Of a stretch of DNA of 64,000 bases, positions 1-9,646 are shown piece after piece. The DNA comes from an uncultured Lachnospiraceae bacterium (lineage in GTDB: Bacteria > Bacillota > Clostridia > Lachnospirales > Lachnospiraceae), in contig ONHF01000009.1 of the NCBI GenBank assembly GCA_900317555.1, forward strand, positions 45,545-109,544, written 5' to 3'. Under the pieces are notes generated by a model. The model had not been told where the DNA came from, did no database searches, and was given only the letters and a program-made list of their open reading frames with translations. Positions within the stretch are counted from its first letter, which is position 1; each line of letters begins with the position of its first letter. Made by a program: the position numbers and the translations under genes.

Positions 1-3000
1 GTAGCCGGCTTGGAGTCCAAAGTGAACTTCTTGCTGCCGCCTGCAGGATTGAATCTGAACAGGTTGTAGTAGCCTGTCTCGACTGCGAGCTTCTCTTCGG
101 TCATAGCCTTGTTCATACCCTTCTTGATACCCTGGTTGATGCAAGGTGCGTATCCGATAACGATAGACGGTCCCGGATAAGCTTCTGCTTCGGAGATAGC
201 CTTGATTGCCTGATTGTAGTCAGCACCCATGGAGATCTGAGCTACATATACATAGCCGTAGGACATTGCCATTGCGGCAAGATCCTTCTGAACGGTTTCC
301 TTGCCGGCTGCAGCGAACTGAGCAACTGCGCCTTCAGGAGTAGCCTTGGAGGACTGTCCGCCGGTGTTGGAATATACCTCGGTATTTACAACGAAGATGT
401 TGACATCCTTGCCGGAAGCAAGAACGTGGTCAACGCCGCCGTAGCCGATATCGAATGCCCAGCCATCACCACCGAAGATCCACTGAGACTTCTTGTTGAG
501 GAAGTCCTTCTCAGCGAGGATATCCTTGGCAGCATCAGAGCCATCAGCTTCCAGACCTGCGATCAGCTTCTTTGTAGCAGCCTGGTTAGCGTTGCCGTTT
601 GCGAATGTATCAAGCCATTCCTGAGCGCCTTCACCGTTCCAAGCAGTTACCTTCTCCTTGAGCTGTGCACGGATTGCGTCGTTCGCAAGGAACATACCAA
701 AGCCGAACTCAGCAGCATCCTCGAACAGAGAGTTGGACCATGCCGGGCCGTGACCTTCCGCGTTTACCGTGTAAGGAGTAGAAGGCGAAGAGTTGCCCCA
801 GATAGAGGAGCAGCCTGTTGCGTTGCCGACCATCATGTGATCGCCGAACAGCTGTGTAATCAGCTTGATATAAGGTGTCTCGCCGCAGCCAGCGCATGCG
901 CCGGAGAACTCAAGCAGAGGCTGCTTGAACTGAGAGCCCTTAACCGTTGTAGGCTTGAAGTGCTCGACAACCTCATCCTTTACAGGAAGCTTGACGCCAT
1001 AGTTGAATGCAGCCTGCTGGTTCGGAAGCTTCTCTGCATCTTCCTTGAGTGTCATTGTCAGAGTCGCGTTCTTTACGTTGCCGGGGCATACATTCGCGCA
1101 GGAACCGCAGCCTGTGCAGTCGAGCGTGGATACAACGATGGCAAACTTATAACCGGGCATACCTGTCAGATCCTTTGTAAGGGTTCCTTCAGGAAGCTTT
1201 GCTGCCTCTTCCTCTGTCATTGCAACCGGACGGATTGCAGCGTGAGGGCATACATAGGAGCAGAAAGTACACTCGATACATGTGGAAGCATCCCAAACCG
1301 GTACGTTAACCGCGATGCCGCGCTTCTCGAATGCGGATGTGCCGGACGGTGTGGAGCCGTCAGCATAAGGAAGGACATCGGAAACCTTCAGGCTGTTGCC
1401 TTCCTGAGAAGAAACAGCGATCTGAATGTTGTTAACGAAGTCCTCAGCATCCTTGCGGTCTGTTGTAACCTTATGGAATTCAAGGCCTTCATCAACGCCG
1501 TTTGCCCAGGAAGCGGGAACTTCTACCTTGTGCCAGTTCTTGGCGCCGGCATCAATAGCCTTCCAGTTCTTCTCAACGACATCCTGACCCTTGCGGCCGT
1601 ATGTCTTCTGAGCTGCGTCCTTCATCAGCTGGATCGCCTGATCTTCAGGAATGATCTTTGTGATGCTGAAGAATGCGGACTGCAGAATGGTGTTGATTCT
1701 TGTCGGTCCCATGCCTGTCTCGATACCAAGCTTTACGCCATCGATCGTATACAGGTTGATCTTGTGATCATAAATGAACTTCTTAACCTGGCCGGGAAGT
1801 TCCTTCTCAAGATCTTCATCGGACCAGTTGCAGTTCAGCAGGAAGCTGCCGCCGTCAACCAGTTCCTGAACCATGTTGAACATGCGGATATATTCCTTCT
1901 TGTGGCATGCAACAAAGTTCGCCTGATGAATCAGGTAGGTGGACTTAATCGGCTTCTTACCAAAACGAAGGTGGGACATTGTTACGCCGCCGGACTTCTT
2001 GGAGTCATAATCGAAGTATGCCTGTGCGTACATATCCGTATTGTCGCCGATGATCTTAATGGAGTTCTTGTTCGCGCCTACAGTACCGTCAGCGCCAAGG
2101 CCCCAGAACTTGCAGCATACGGTTCCTTCCGGAGTTGTAACAACTTCCTTGCCGGTAGGAAGGGAAAGATTTGTTACATCATCGGTGATGCCGATCGTGA
2201 ATCTCTTCTTTTCGGTGTTGTCATAAACCGCGATGATCTGTGCGGGTGTTGTATCCTTGGAACCAAGACCGTAACGGCCGCCGAAAACTTCGACATCCTT
2301 GAACTTGGAATCCTTGAGAGCTGCAACAACATCAAGGAACAGAGGCTCGCCGATGGAGCCGGGCTCCTTTGTTCTGTCAAGAACGGAGATCTTCTTAACA
2401 GTATCCGGAATCGCGTTAATCAGAGCTTCCGCGCTGAAAGGTCTGTACAGGTGAACTTCAACGACACCGACCTTGCGCCCTGCAGCGTTCAGATAATCAA
2501 CTGTCTCTTCGATCGTCTGGTTTACAGAGCCCATCGCGATGATGATCTGCTCTGCATCCGCAGCGCCGTAGTAGTTGAACAGGCTGTAGTTTGTGCCGAT
2601 CTTCTCGTTGACCTTCTGCATGTACTTCTCGACAATGGCGGGCATTGCGTCGTAGTACTTGTTGCAGGCTTCACGTGTTGTGAAGAAGATATCCGGGTTC
2701 TGAGCGGAACCCATCTGACGGGGATGGTTGGAATTCAGAGCGTTGTCACGGAACTCCTGAACCTTCTTGAGATCGATGAGATCCTTGAGATCTTCGTAAT
2801 CCCAAACCTGAATCTTCTGAATTTCGTGAGATGTGCGGAAACCGTCGAAGAAGTTGATGAAAGGAAGCTTTCCGTCTACTGCAGCGCAGTAAGCAACGGG
2901 TGTCAGATCCATAACTTCCTGAACGGAGCCGGAGCAGAGCATTGCGGCACCGGTCTGACGGCATGCATAAACGTCGGAGTGATCGCCGAAGATGTTCAGA

Positions 3001-3359
3001 GCGTGTGTAGCTACGCAGCGGGCAGATACGTTAAATACTGCCGGAAGGCCTTCACCTGCGATCTTGTAGATGTTCGGGATCATCAGAAGAAGTCCCTGAG
3101 AAGCTGTGAAGGTGGATGTCATGGCACCGGCAACGATGGAGCCGTGTGTGGCACCCGCAGCGCCGGCTTCAGACTGCATCTCGGTTACGTGTACAACATC
3201 ACCGAAAATGTTCTTACGTCCGGCAGTAGCCCACTCATCAACATGCTCAGGCATAACTGATGAAGGCGTGATCGGGTAGATGGTAGCAACTTCGGTATAA
3301 GCGTACGCCGCATGTGCGGCAGCTTCGTTACCATCCATGGTTAAATACTTTCTTGCCAT
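1..3359 (-). CDS. nifJ: pyruvate:ferredoxin (flavodoxin) oxidoreductase, C-terminus cut by window edge
   Basis: Cytoplasmic enzyme that converts pyruvate and CoA to acetyl-CoA and CO2 and reduces ferredoxin, the central pyruvate step of anaerobes. Reading leftward from ATG 3357-3359 gives 1119 residues beginning MARKYLTMDGNEAAAHAAYA. The pyruvate-binding N-terminal signature YPITPSS is present. The inserted ferredoxin domain has two 4Fe-4S sets: C694, C697, C700, C704 and C748, C751, C754, C758. A further GACAGCGETPY cysteine pair and the thiamine diphosphate site GGDGW (D965) follow. Single-chain enzymes of this family are about 1170-1190 residues, so roughly the last 55-70 are outside the window. 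The start is fixed by AGGAGG 9 bases upstream. The gene has its own promoter (3441-3469). There is no stop inside the window and no frame break. Confidence 0.97.
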   Translation of the reverse strand, partial: MARKYLTMDGNEAAAHAAYAYTEVATIYPITPSSVMPEHVDEWATAGRKNIFGDVVHVTEMQSEAGAAGATHGSIVAGAMTSTFTASQGLLLMIPNIYKIAGEGLPAVFNVSARCVATHALNIFGDHSDVYACRQTGAAMLCSGSVQEVMDLTPVAYCAAVDGKLPFINFFDGFRTSHEIQKIQVWDYEDLKDLIDLKKVQEFRDNALNSNHPRQMGSAQNPDIFFTTREACNKYYDAMPAIVEKYMQKVNEKIGTNYSLFNYYGAADAEQIIIAMGSVNQTIEETVDYLNAAGRKVGVVEVHLYRPFSAEALINAIPDTVKKISVLDRTKEPGSIGEPLFLDVVAALKDSKFKDVEVFGGRYGLGSKDTTPAQIIAVYDNTEKKRFTIGITDDVTNLSLPTGKEVVTTPEGTVCCKFWGLGADGTVGANKNSIKIIGDNTDMYAQAYFDYDSKKSGGVTMSHLRFGKKPIKSTYLIHQANFVACHKKEYIRMFNMVQELVDGGSFLLNCNWSDEDLEKELPGQVKKFIYDHKINLYTIDGVKLGIETGMGPTRINTILQSAFFSITKIIPEDQAIQLMKDAAQKTYGRKGQDVVEKNWKAIDAGAKNWHKVEVPASWANGVDEGLEFHKVTTDRKDAEDFVNNIQIAVSSQEGNSLKVSDVLPYADGSTPSGTSAFEKRGIAVNVPVWDASTCIECTFCSYVCPHAAIRPVAMTEEEAAKLPEGTLTKDLTGMPGYKFAIVVSTLDCTGCGSCANVCPGNVKNATLTMTLKEDAEKLPNQQAAFNYGVKLPVKDEVVEHFKPTTVKGSQFKQPLLEFSGACAGCGETPYIKLITQLFGDHMMVGNATGCSSIWGNSSPSTPYTVNAEGHGPAWSNSLFEDAAEFGFGMFLANDAIRAQLKEKVTAWNGEGAQEWLDTFANGNANQAATKKLIAGLEADGSDAAKDILAEKDFLNKKSQWIFGGDGWAFDIGYGGVDHVLASGKDVNIFVVNTEVYSNTGGQSSKATPEGAVAQFAAAGKETVQKDLAAMAMSYGYVYVAQISMGADYNQAIKAISEAEAYPGPSIVIGYAPCINQGIKKGMNKAMTEEKLAVETGYYNLFRFNPAGGSKKFTLDSKPA

Positions 3360-3440
3360 AGTAGTTTGTCCTCCTGTTTTATTTGATGTTGCGCAGGGGG
3401 CACGGCAAAATGCATCCCGCACAACGAATCTATCATACAG

Positions 3441-3469
3441 ATAGTACCATTGAGGCCCTCAAAATGCAA
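3441..3469 (-). promoter_or_regulatory. sigma-A type promoter of nifJ
   Basis: On the minus strand TTGCAT (3464-3469), a 17-base spacer and TACTAT (3441-3446) match the -35/-10 pattern. Transcription would begin about 75 bases before the nifJ start. The rest of the gap 3360-3673 holds the mecA terminator and an AT-rich stretch in which I see nothing else. Confidence 0.6.
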
Positions 3470-3592
3470 TGTTTGGACTGTTAAAATAGCCAATTGCCAT
3501 ATAACACATGGATGTGTTTTGGTGGATAGTTCACAATACTTATAAAACTAATATAAAATGACAGAAAACTTAACGAAAGAGTTTTTCGTAAG

Positions 3593-3634
3593 TGAAAAGA
3601 AACCCCTTTTCCACGCGGAAAGCGCGAAAAAGGG
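3593..3634 (-). terminator. intrinsic terminator after mecA
   Basis: Read leftward, CCCTTTTTCGCG / CGTGGAAAAGGGG form a hairpin (3604-3634) around a short TTTCC loop, followed by TTTCTTTTC. It lies 40 bases past the mecA stop and separates mecA from nifJ. Confidence 0.6.
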
Positions 3635-3673
3635 ATCCGATACGAATTATGTCAAAACAAAAAAGAGTGCGGT

Positions 3674-4426
3674 TTACAGCTCGCACAGCTCATGGAGTGC
3701 ATGTCCTTCAATCAGTATGCGGCAGTGCTCGGACAGATGCCTTCGTCTGCCGTCAGTTGCGGGAAGCTGCGTGCCGAATTCGGAAAGAGCCGCGAGAACG
3801 CACTGCTGCAGGCTCACTTCTTCCATTGTCGGCATGGAGAGCATGAGATAATAAGTTCCGTCCGCTTCGTCAAGGACAAGTGTGCTCTCATCCGGATAAG
3901 AGCCGCCCGAAGCCCTTGCGGCTTCGATTACCTCGTTCATCGATGAAAAAGCATACAGGCGGTTGAGCATCAGATAATTCCGCAGTTCGGTTAACTGCTG
4001 GGCGTTTTGACGCACTGCTCTGCCTGCGCCGGCCGGCGTATCGGTACTCTGCGCTCCCTCCGCGGCCTTGCTGATCGTATTGATCAGCTGTTCAAAAGCA
4101 TTCGGCTCGTCAGCGCTTTCTCCGGGAACCGCCTGCACGCCGGGAGCAAAGCTCGCAAAGCGGGTGTCAAGCTCCTCGGGATTTTCTACCTTCGTGACAA
4201 CAAGAACAATGCTGTCGGAAGATGTGGGAACCGCTTCGATCATAAGCGGCATGTTTTCGGTAAAAAAACCGTATTTCGCAGCTGCCTGCTGCATCAGATC
4301 GCGGAACAGAGCCCTTGCCTTATCGGTTCCGTAGGCGAGCTCACTGAGCCGGAGCTGCCTTTGCGCGAGATCCTCGCTGGTCAGTGTGCAACGGATCTGG
4401 TTATCATTTATTTTTTCGATCTTCAT
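3674..4426 (-). CDS. mecA: adaptor protein MecA
   Basis: Adaptor that hands substrates to the ClpC unfoldase; in Bacillus it controls competence factor ComK, while its clients here are unknown. The 250-residue product begins MKIEKINDNQIRCTLTSEDL, the typical MecA substrate-binding N-terminus. A flexible middle (about 90-140, rich in A, E, T) is followed by the C-terminal ClpC-binding domain, which includes YYLMLSMPTMEEVSLQQCV. The length matches the family (about 220-260). GGAGGAGG lies just upstream of the ATG. It is a single-gene unit with its own promoter and terminator. Confidence 0.93.
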   Translation of the reverse strand: MKIEKINDNQIRCTLTSEDLAQRQLRLSELAYGTDKARALFRDLMQQAAAKYGFFTENMPLMIEAVPTSSDSIVLVVTKVENPEELDTRFASFAPGVQAVPGESADEPNAFEQLINTISKAAEGAQSTDTPAGAGRAVRQNAQQLTELRNYLMLNRLYAFSSMNEVIEAARASGGSYPDESTLVLDEADGTYYLMLSMPTMEEVSLQQCVLAALSEFGTQLPATDGRRRHLSEHCRILIEGHALHELCEL

Positions 4427-4458
4427 TCAGGGCACCTCCTCCCCTTTAACATTACCGG

Positions 4459-4521
4459 AGTCTGTAAAATTCAGTCTGTACCGGTTCATTTAGTTTTACT
4501 CCCGGATCCGCGGAGCGTCAA
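4459..4521 (-). promoter_or_regulatory. mecA promoter with a direct repeat in the leader
   Basis: On the minus strand TTGACG (4516-4521), a 17-base spacer and TAAAAC (4493-4498) form a plausible sigma-A promoter. In the transcribed leader the plus-strand octamer AGTCTGTA occurs twice (4459-4466 and 4473-4480), 14 bases start to start. That spacing resembles an operator direct repeat, but it does not match the CtsR heptamer. Confidence 0.5.
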
Positions 4522-4752
4522 CCGCGACGGCGGATTCTTTATAAAAGTTTAAGTGCTCTTCCTGCCGGGTTCCGGCACTGTTTTGCGGCTGTTTGTTAAC
4601 AATTACATGACATGTTCCCATTGCACAGCGTATCCGGAAGCTGCCATAGAAAAATCATACAAAATATTCGCGGTCATATTCTGCAGTTTTTACGCAAATG
4701 AAAAAACATGCCGATAATCTGCCGGCGGTCTTTTCCGCTGTTTCACAGGTGG

Positions 4753-5237
4753 TATGATTGTTACTGCCGACGACATGAAAATCCGGTGTCGTAGGGAGGT
4801 GATGATCTGCATACCTGTCTGATTCATTTCCTGAATCACATCTGATTACGGCAACAGCCGTATCAAGGCCGGCTCCGGCCGATTTAGAACAGGTTTTCCA
4901 CTATTTGCTGCTGCAGTACAAAACGACCTATTTATGTCCCGGCAGGACGCGCCGATGCAAGGATACGGTCCCCACGGAATGAACCTTCCGGTCCCTCGGC
5001 AAGTCAGCAGTTCTGCGCCGCGAGAAGCGGCATCTTGTTACATATCTTATATACCATTTCTGCTGCCGGCCAGCAAGGATATGGCCGCGCGTCTTGAACG
5101 GATGCGGCAGGACATGTGTTTCTTCATTAATAATAGCAAATCAGGGGGCCCCGCTGTCTCCGCAAAGAGAAAGAAGAATCATATGCCTCTGCCGCATTCT
5201 GTTTGATGTTCCGCAGCCGCTGGCTGCCCTGATTTTT
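4753..5237 (+). ncRNA. candidate non-coding transcript in an 880-base gap
   Basis: Between mecA (start 4426) and the GH18 gene (start 5309) no convincing protein can be read; all frames are short and lack ribosome sites. A possible promoter is TTTTCC (4731-4736) with TATGAT (4753-4758). After it come ACGACA/TGTCGT (4770-4792), TACGGC-AACA-GCCGTA (about 4847-4862) and GGCCGG-CT-CCGGCC (about 4867-4880), and the stretch ends in a terminator hairpin (5213-5237). AAATCAGGG (5138-5146) can also pair with CCCTGATTT (5227-5235). This layout fits a structured RNA of about 470 bases. I do not recognise it as tmRNA, RNase P RNA or 6S RNA. I see nothing in 4522-4730. Confidence 0.3.
5213..5237 (+). terminator. 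terminator-like hairpin before the GH18 gene promoter
   Basis: GCAGCC-GCT-GGCTGC forms a perfect 6-bp hairpin followed by CCTGA and five T. It ends directly before the -35 element of the next gene, so it must serve something transcribed from the preceding gap. Confidence 0.45.
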
Positions 5238-5239
5238 CA

Positions 5240-5268
5240 ATGACGCCTACACGGCATTCTGCTATAAT
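5240..5268 (+). promoter_or_regulatory. promoter of the GH18 gene and downstream operon
   Basis: ATGACG (5240-5245), a 17-base spacer and consensus TATAAT (5263-5268). It fixes the start of the following gene at 5309, because the earlier in-frame start at 5240 would lie inside the -35 element. Confidence 0.65.
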
Positions 5269-5308
5269 TACTTGCAGACCCGGAAAACGGGCATGGAAAG
5301 GAAGTCAG

Positions 5309-7330
5309 ATGAGCGGAAACGGCAGAAGAACCTACCAGTTTGAAGATGATTACTTCGACGAATTTGAACCTGTTGAAGATTACGATACAGCATACGATGA
5401 ATACGGGGATTATGAGGATTATAACAATAATGGAAGAGACGGAAGCAGCGCGGGCGGCGGTGGATCGCGCCGCGGCGGAAAAGAGACAGGAAAGAGAAAA
5501 TCAGCGCAGGGAAAGAGCGTGAACAGGAATACGCGAAGGCAGGATCCCCGGCGGAAATCCGCGGCTTCCCGCAGAAACGGCGGCGCTTCCGCGGGAACAC
5601 GCAGGGGGAGATCCGGCGGTTCCAAGGGAGCGCCGGTGCTTCTCGTGATCCTGATGATTGTCATTTTATGCGGCGCGTTCGGCGTGAAACTGGTGCTGGA
5701 CAAGTATTCCTATTCCAAAAAAAAGGCGGATCTTGCGAGCGAGTACGGCATTACCGGAGACACGGATGTGGCAATCGTGTGGGGAAACCAGTATTCCGAT
5801 GTACGCGCCAGGCTTCTGGACGGCAAGTACTATATGGCACTTGCGGATGTCAAGAAGAACCTGAACGACCGTTTTTACTATGGTAAGCAGAATAATGATG
5901 ATACGACAGGGATTATCCTGTACGCACTGCCGGACAAGGTGGTTTCCACAATCCCGGGGACAACGCAGGTGAGCGTCGGTCAGGATCAGCAGACGCTCGA
6001 CTACATGCCTGCCAGAAAAGAGGGCGACACAGTTTATCTTGCACTGGATTTTGTAAAACAATACACGAATTTCTCCTATCAGGCATTTAAAGATCCGAAC
6101 CGCCTGCAGCTTGACAGTTCCTTTGACGAGCAGACCGTGGCGACAGTGAACAAAGACACACAGATCCGGATCAGCGGCGGTATCAAGAGTGACGTAATGG
6201 AAGAGCTGTCCAAGGGAGCCAAAGTCACGATTCTCGAGAAGATGGACAACTGGTCCAAGGTGAAGTCGGAAGATGCGATTATCGGGTATGTGGAAAACAA
6301 ACGCCTGTCCGGAGAAACCAAAGAGACGCCGCAGGCTGTGACGGACTACAAGGAGCCGGAATTTAAATCCAAGATGCTCGGCAAAAAGGTGAACATGGCT
6401 TTCCATGCCGTCTGGGGATCACAGGGAAATGTAACGCTGCAGTCCTATATGGCACCGACGAAGGATGTCAATGTCGTCGCGCCGACATGGTTCTGGATTA
6501 CAAGCGACAATGGAGATATTACCAGTGCCGCGCAGCAAAGCTATGTGGATCAGGTTCACCAGATGGGCGCGCAGGTCTGGGCAGTTGTGGATAATTTCAA
6601 TTCCACGGAGCTGCAGGACCGCTCAAAATTCCTTGCAACGCTTGATTCGAGGACGCACCTGATAGAGCAGGTGATCAGAGAGGCTACAACTTACGGAATT
6701 GACGGAATCAATGTCGATTTTGAAATGATCGATCAGTCCTACGGACAGGATTACATACAGTTTATCCGTGAGCTGTCCATTGCCTGCCGCGCGAACAACC
6801 TGACATTGTCGGTGGACGATTATCCGGCTTATGATTTCAACAGCTTTTATGATATCAAGGAGCAGGGCGTTTTCGCGGATTATGTGGTTATCATGGGATA
6901 CGACGAGCACTATCAGGGAAGTCAGGAGGCCGGCAGTGTTGCGTCAATCGGTTATGTGACCGAAGGAATCACGATGGCTCTGAAAAAGGTGCCGGCGCAG
7001 AAACTGATCAACGCGATTCCGTTCTATTCGAGAATCTGGTACACGGAAAACGGCAAGGTGACTTCCGAAGCCTATGGCATGCAGGATATTCAGAATTTTA
7101 TCTCGGAGCATAATATGAGCGTGAACTGGAACGCGGAGGCGGGCCAGAACTATGCGGAAACGACGGAAGGTGATAAACTGATTCAGATCTGGGTCGAAGA
7201 TTCCCAGTCCATTAAGCAGAAGCTGGATGTCATGACGGCGAACAAGCTGGCAGGTGTCGCGGAATGGAGGCTGCAGTTTGAAACGGCCGATGTCTGGGAT
7301 GTTATCAGCAACTATATGAATCAGGAATAA
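5309..7330 (+). CDS. membrane-anchored glycosyl hydrolase family 18 protein with SH3-like domain
   Basis: 673 residues, probably acting on wall or spore-type glycans outside the membrane; family members are chitinase-like or N-acetylglucosaminidase-like (YdhD/YaaH/SleL type). Order: an acidic Tyr-rich N-terminus (about 10-40), a very basic Arg/Gly-rich segment (about 45-105), one membrane helix (about 108-131), a copper-amine-oxidase-like/stalk region, a bacterial SH3-like domain (about 275-335) and a GH18 barrel (about 355-673). The catalytic motif is D465-G-I-N-V-D470-F-E472, with E472 as the expected acid. ATG 5309 follows AAGGAAG. It is the first gene of a long rightward run and lies 5 bases before the reading frame of sua5. 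The charged cytoplasmic tail is unusual for the family. The substrate is inferred, not shown. Confidence 0.85.
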   Translation: MSGNGRRTYQFEDDYFDEFEPVEDYDTAYDEYGDYEDYNNNGRDGSSAGGGGSRRGGKETGKRKSAQGKSVNRNTRRQDPRRKSAASRRNGGASAGTRRGRSGGSKGAPVLLVILMIVILCGAFGVKLVLDKYSYSKKKADLASEYGITGDTDVAIVWGNQYSDVRARLLDGKYYMALADVKKNLNDRFYYGKQNNDDTTGIILYALPDKVVSTIPGTTQVSVGQDQQTLDYMPARKEGDTVYLALDFVKQYTNFSYQAFKDPNRLQLDSSFDEQTVATVNKDTQIRISGGIKSDVMEELSKGAKVTILEKMDNWSKVKSEDAIIGYVENKRLSGETKETPQAVTDYKEPEFKSKMLGKKVNMAFHAVWGSQGNVTLQSYMAPTKDVNVVAPTWFWITSDNGDITSAAQQSYVDQVHQMGAQVWAVVDNFNSTELQDRSKFLATLDSRTHLIEQVIREATTYGIDGINVDFEMIDQSYGQDYIQFIRELSIACRANNLTLSVDDYPAYDFNSFYDIKEQGVFADYVVIMGYDEHYQGSQEAGSVASIGYVTEGITMALKKVPAQKLINAIPFYSRIWYTENGKVTSEAYGMQDIQNFISEHNMSVNWNAEAGQNYAETTEGDKLIQIWVEDSQSIKQKLDVMTANKLAGVAEWRLQFETADVWDVISNYMNQE

Positions 7331-7386
7331 TTCCTGTCGTGCCGGAAACGGCGGCAGAGACAGAAGAACATGCAGAGGCAGTGATT

Positions 7387-8436
7387 TTGAGAACAGAATA
7401 TGTATCAATGACCGAGGACTCCATAGATCTTAAGGCGATCGAAAGAGCCGGCAGTATTTTAAAGGATGGCGGTCTGGTGGCTTTTCCCACGGAAACAGTA
7501 TACGGGCTTGGCGGAGACGCGCTGAACCCGCAGTCCTCCATGAAAATATATGCGGCAAAGGGCCGGCCATCAGACAATCCTCTGATTGTCCATATCTGCA
7601 GAATAGAAGACCTGTATGAGATTGTACGCGAAGTGCCGGAGGAAGCGCGCAGGCTTGCGGACGCTTTCTGGCCGGGACCGATGACGATGATCTTTTACAA
7701 GAGCGGCAGAGTGCCATATGAGACGACCGGCGGTCTGGAAACAGTCGCTGTGCGCTTTCCCAGCAATAAAATCGCGAAAGCCCTGATTGAAGCCGGCGGC
7801 GGTTTTGTAGCGGCGCCATCGGCAAACCGTTCCGGAAGACCCTCGCCCACAATGGCGCAGTACTGCCGGGAGGACTTGGACGGGCGCGTTGAGATGATCA
7901 TCGACGGCGGACAGGTCGGTATCGGTCTGGAATCCAGTATTATCGATCTGACGGATAAAAAGCCGACCATCCTGCGCCCCGGATATATCACAAAGGAGAT
8001 GTTCGAGAGCGTTGTCGGCGGCGTAGATGTCGACCACACGATCATTGATCCTTCCTCGAAAGAGGTTCCGAAAGCGCCCGGAATGAAATACCGCCATTAC
8101 GCGCCCAAAGGAGATCTTACGATAGTTGAAGGAGAGCGGGAAAAAGTTGTAAACTATATCAATGAAAAGACCGCGCAGGCCCGCTCGCGCGGAGAGAAGA
8201 CCGGCGTTATCTGCACGGATGAAACGAAGGACAGATACAACGCGGATGCGGTGAAGAGCGTCGGAACAAGAAAGGACGAAGAGACGGTGGCACATGAGCT
8301 GTTTCACGTCCTTCGCGAATTTGATGATGAAAATGTGACGGTCATGTATTCGGAGTCGTTCGACAGTGAGGGCATCGGCATGGCAATCATGAACCGGCTG
8401 AAGAAAGCGGCAGGGCAGCAGATTGTCCGGCTGTGA
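7387..8436 (+). CDS. ywlC: threonylcarbamoyl-AMP synthase (Sua5/YwlC type)
   Basis: Makes threonylcarbamoyl-adenylate from threonine, bicarbonate and ATP for the t6A37 modification of ANN-reading tRNAs. The N-terminal YrdC domain carries FPTETVYGLGGDA, KGRPSDNPLIVHI and the SANRSGRPSPT signature. A Sua5 C-terminal domain (about 215-349) makes this the long two-domain form. I chose TTG 7387 because AGAGG lies 8 bases upstream and the product (349 residues) matches the family. GTG 7339 and ATG 7408 are in frame and cannot be excluded. It is cotranscribed with the GH18 gene and followed by rpiB, as in the Bacillus ywl-upp-atp region. Confidence 0.92.
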   Translation: MRTEYVSMTEDSIDLKAIERAGSILKDGGLVAFPTETVYGLGGDALNPQSSMKIYAAKGRPSDNPLIVHICRIEDLYEIVREVPEEARRLADAFWPGPMTMIFYKSGRVPYETTGGLETVAVRFPSNKIAKALIEAGGGFVAAPSANRSGRPSPTMAQYCREDLDGRVEMIIDGGQVGIGLESSIIDLTDKKPTILRPGYITKEMFESVVGGVDVDHTIIDPSSKEVPKAPGMKYRHYAPKGDLTIVEGEREKVVNYINEKTAQARSRGEKTGVICTDETKDRYNADAVKSVGTRKDEETVAHELFHVLREFDDENVTVMYSESFDSEGIGMAIMNRLKKAAGQQIVRL

Positions 8437-8517
8437 CAGTGAAGCGGAATTTTCCGGGGAATTCCTGAAGTAATAAAAGGACCGCGGGCATATGTACGAA
8501 GATATGGAGGAGAAGGT

Positions 8518-8955
8518 ATGATAGCGATTGCTTCTGATCACGGCGGCTTTGACCTGAAGGAAGCTGTCAGGAAGCATCTTGAAGAAAAGGGAATCACTTG
8601 CAAAGATTTTGGCACGGACAGCAAGGCTTCGTGTGATTATCCTGATTTTGCGGGAGCTGCCGCGAAGGCGGTCGCGGACGGCAAGTGCGAGAAAGGCATC
8701 GTGATCTGTACAACCGGCATCGGCGTCAGTATTGTGGCGAATAAAGTGAACGGCATCCGGTGCGGGCTCTGCACAAACGTAACACAGGCAAGACTGACCA
8801 GAGAACACAATGACGCTAACATGCTGGCGCTTGGCGCGGGGATTACGGGACAGACGGCAGCTATGGATATAGTGGATACTTTCCTTTCTACAGAGTTTTC
8901 GCATGGAGAAAGGCATGAGCGCCGCGTCCGTAAGATCGCGGAGTATGAGGAATAA
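8518..8955 (+). CDS. rpiB: ribose-5-phosphate isomerase B
   Basis: Interconverts ribose 5-phosphate and ribulose 5-phosphate in the pentose phosphate pathway. 145 residues, normal for the RpiB/LacAB family. IASDHGGF opens the protein. The active-site cysteine is C64 in ICTTGIG (most relatives have CGTGIG), and [15 protein letters not shown] is the conserved second motif. ATG follows GGAGGAGAAGGT. It precedes upp, a gene that consumes PRPP derived from its product. Confidence 0.95.
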   Translation: MIAIASDHGGFDLKEAVRKHLEEKGITCKDFGTDSKASCDYPDFAGAAAKAVADGKCEKGIVICTTGIGVSIVANKVNGIRCGLCTNVTQARLTREHNDANMLALGAGITGQTAAMDIVDTFLSTEFSHGERHERRVRKIAEYEE

Positions 8956-9002
8956 GGGGTAAGCTTTGCCGGAGGCGGCAATGCAGAGAAAAGGAGAAAA
9001 CA

Positions 9003-9632
9003 ATGGCTAAAGTAGTAGTAATGGATCATCCGCTGATTCAGCACAAGATTGGTTTTATCAGGAGAAGAACAACCGGGACCAAGTCGTTCCGTGAGACAGT
9101 AGGCGAAATCGCCATGCTGCTCTGCTATGAGGCGACAAGAGATCTTGAGCTGGAAGATGTCGAGATTGACACGCCGATCGCGCACATGACTGCCAAGCAG
9201 CTCAAGGGCAAGAAGCTCGCGGTTGTCCCGATTCTGCGTGCGGGACTTGGCATGGTAGACGGAATGCTGAAGATGATTCCCGCCGCGAAGGTCGGGCACA
9301 TCGGTCTTTACAGAGACCCGAAGACCTTGAAGCCGGTGGAATACTACTGCAAGCTGCCCGCGGACTGCGCTGACAGAGAAGTGTTTGTTGTCGATCCCAT
9401 GCTGGCGACCGGCGGCTCATCGGTTGATGCCGTGGCGCTTCTCAAACAGCACGGCTGCCGCAAAATCCACTTCCTCTGCATTATCGCGGCTCCGGAAGGC
9501 GTGAAGGCATTTACACAGGCGCATCCGGATGTGGATCTTTATATCGGCGCTCTTGATGATCATCTGAATGAAAACGGATACATCGTGCCGGGGCTTGGAG
9601 ATGCAGGAGACCGGATTTTCGGAACTAAATAA
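9003..9632 (+). CDS. upp: uracil phosphoribosyltransferase
   Basis: Pyrimidine salvage enzyme: uracil plus PRPP gives UMP and pyrophosphate. 209 residues, the usual length. Seen: the N-terminal [15 protein letters not shown] signature, [12 protein letters not shown], the PRPP-binding loop [12 protein letters not shown] and the uracil-binding C-terminus [24 protein letters not shown] sits ahead of the ATG. In Bacillus subtilis upp also directly precedes the atp operon; here comEB and a wall hydrolase gene lie between. Confidence 0.97.
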   Translation: MAKVVVMDHPLIQHKIGFIRRRTTGTKSFRETVGEIAMLLCYEATRDLELEDVEIDTPIAHMTAKQLKGKKLAVVPILRAGLGMVDGMLKMIPAAKVGHIGLYRDPKTLKPVEYYCKLPADCADREVFVVDPMLATGGSSVDAVALLKQHGCRKIHFLCIIAAPEGVKAFTQAHPDVDLYIGALDDHLNENGYIVPGLGDAGDRIFGTK

Positions 9633-9646
9633 TACTGCTGGTACGG

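Noticed and set aside
426-3260. Rightward 944-codon open frame
   Set aside because: It is the exact antisense of nifJ, whose protein has all family motifs; the frame is open only because of codon bias. No ribosome site and no recognisable protein.
4934-5206. 90-codon frame in the gap before the GH18 gene
   Set aside because: No ribosome site before the ATG, odd composition and many hairpins; a structured RNA is a better reading, though a small protein cannot be fully excluded.
5240-5308. Longer N-terminus for the GH18 protein starting at 5240
   Set aside because: The start would lie inside the -35 element of a strong promoter; ATG 5309 has a good ribosome site.
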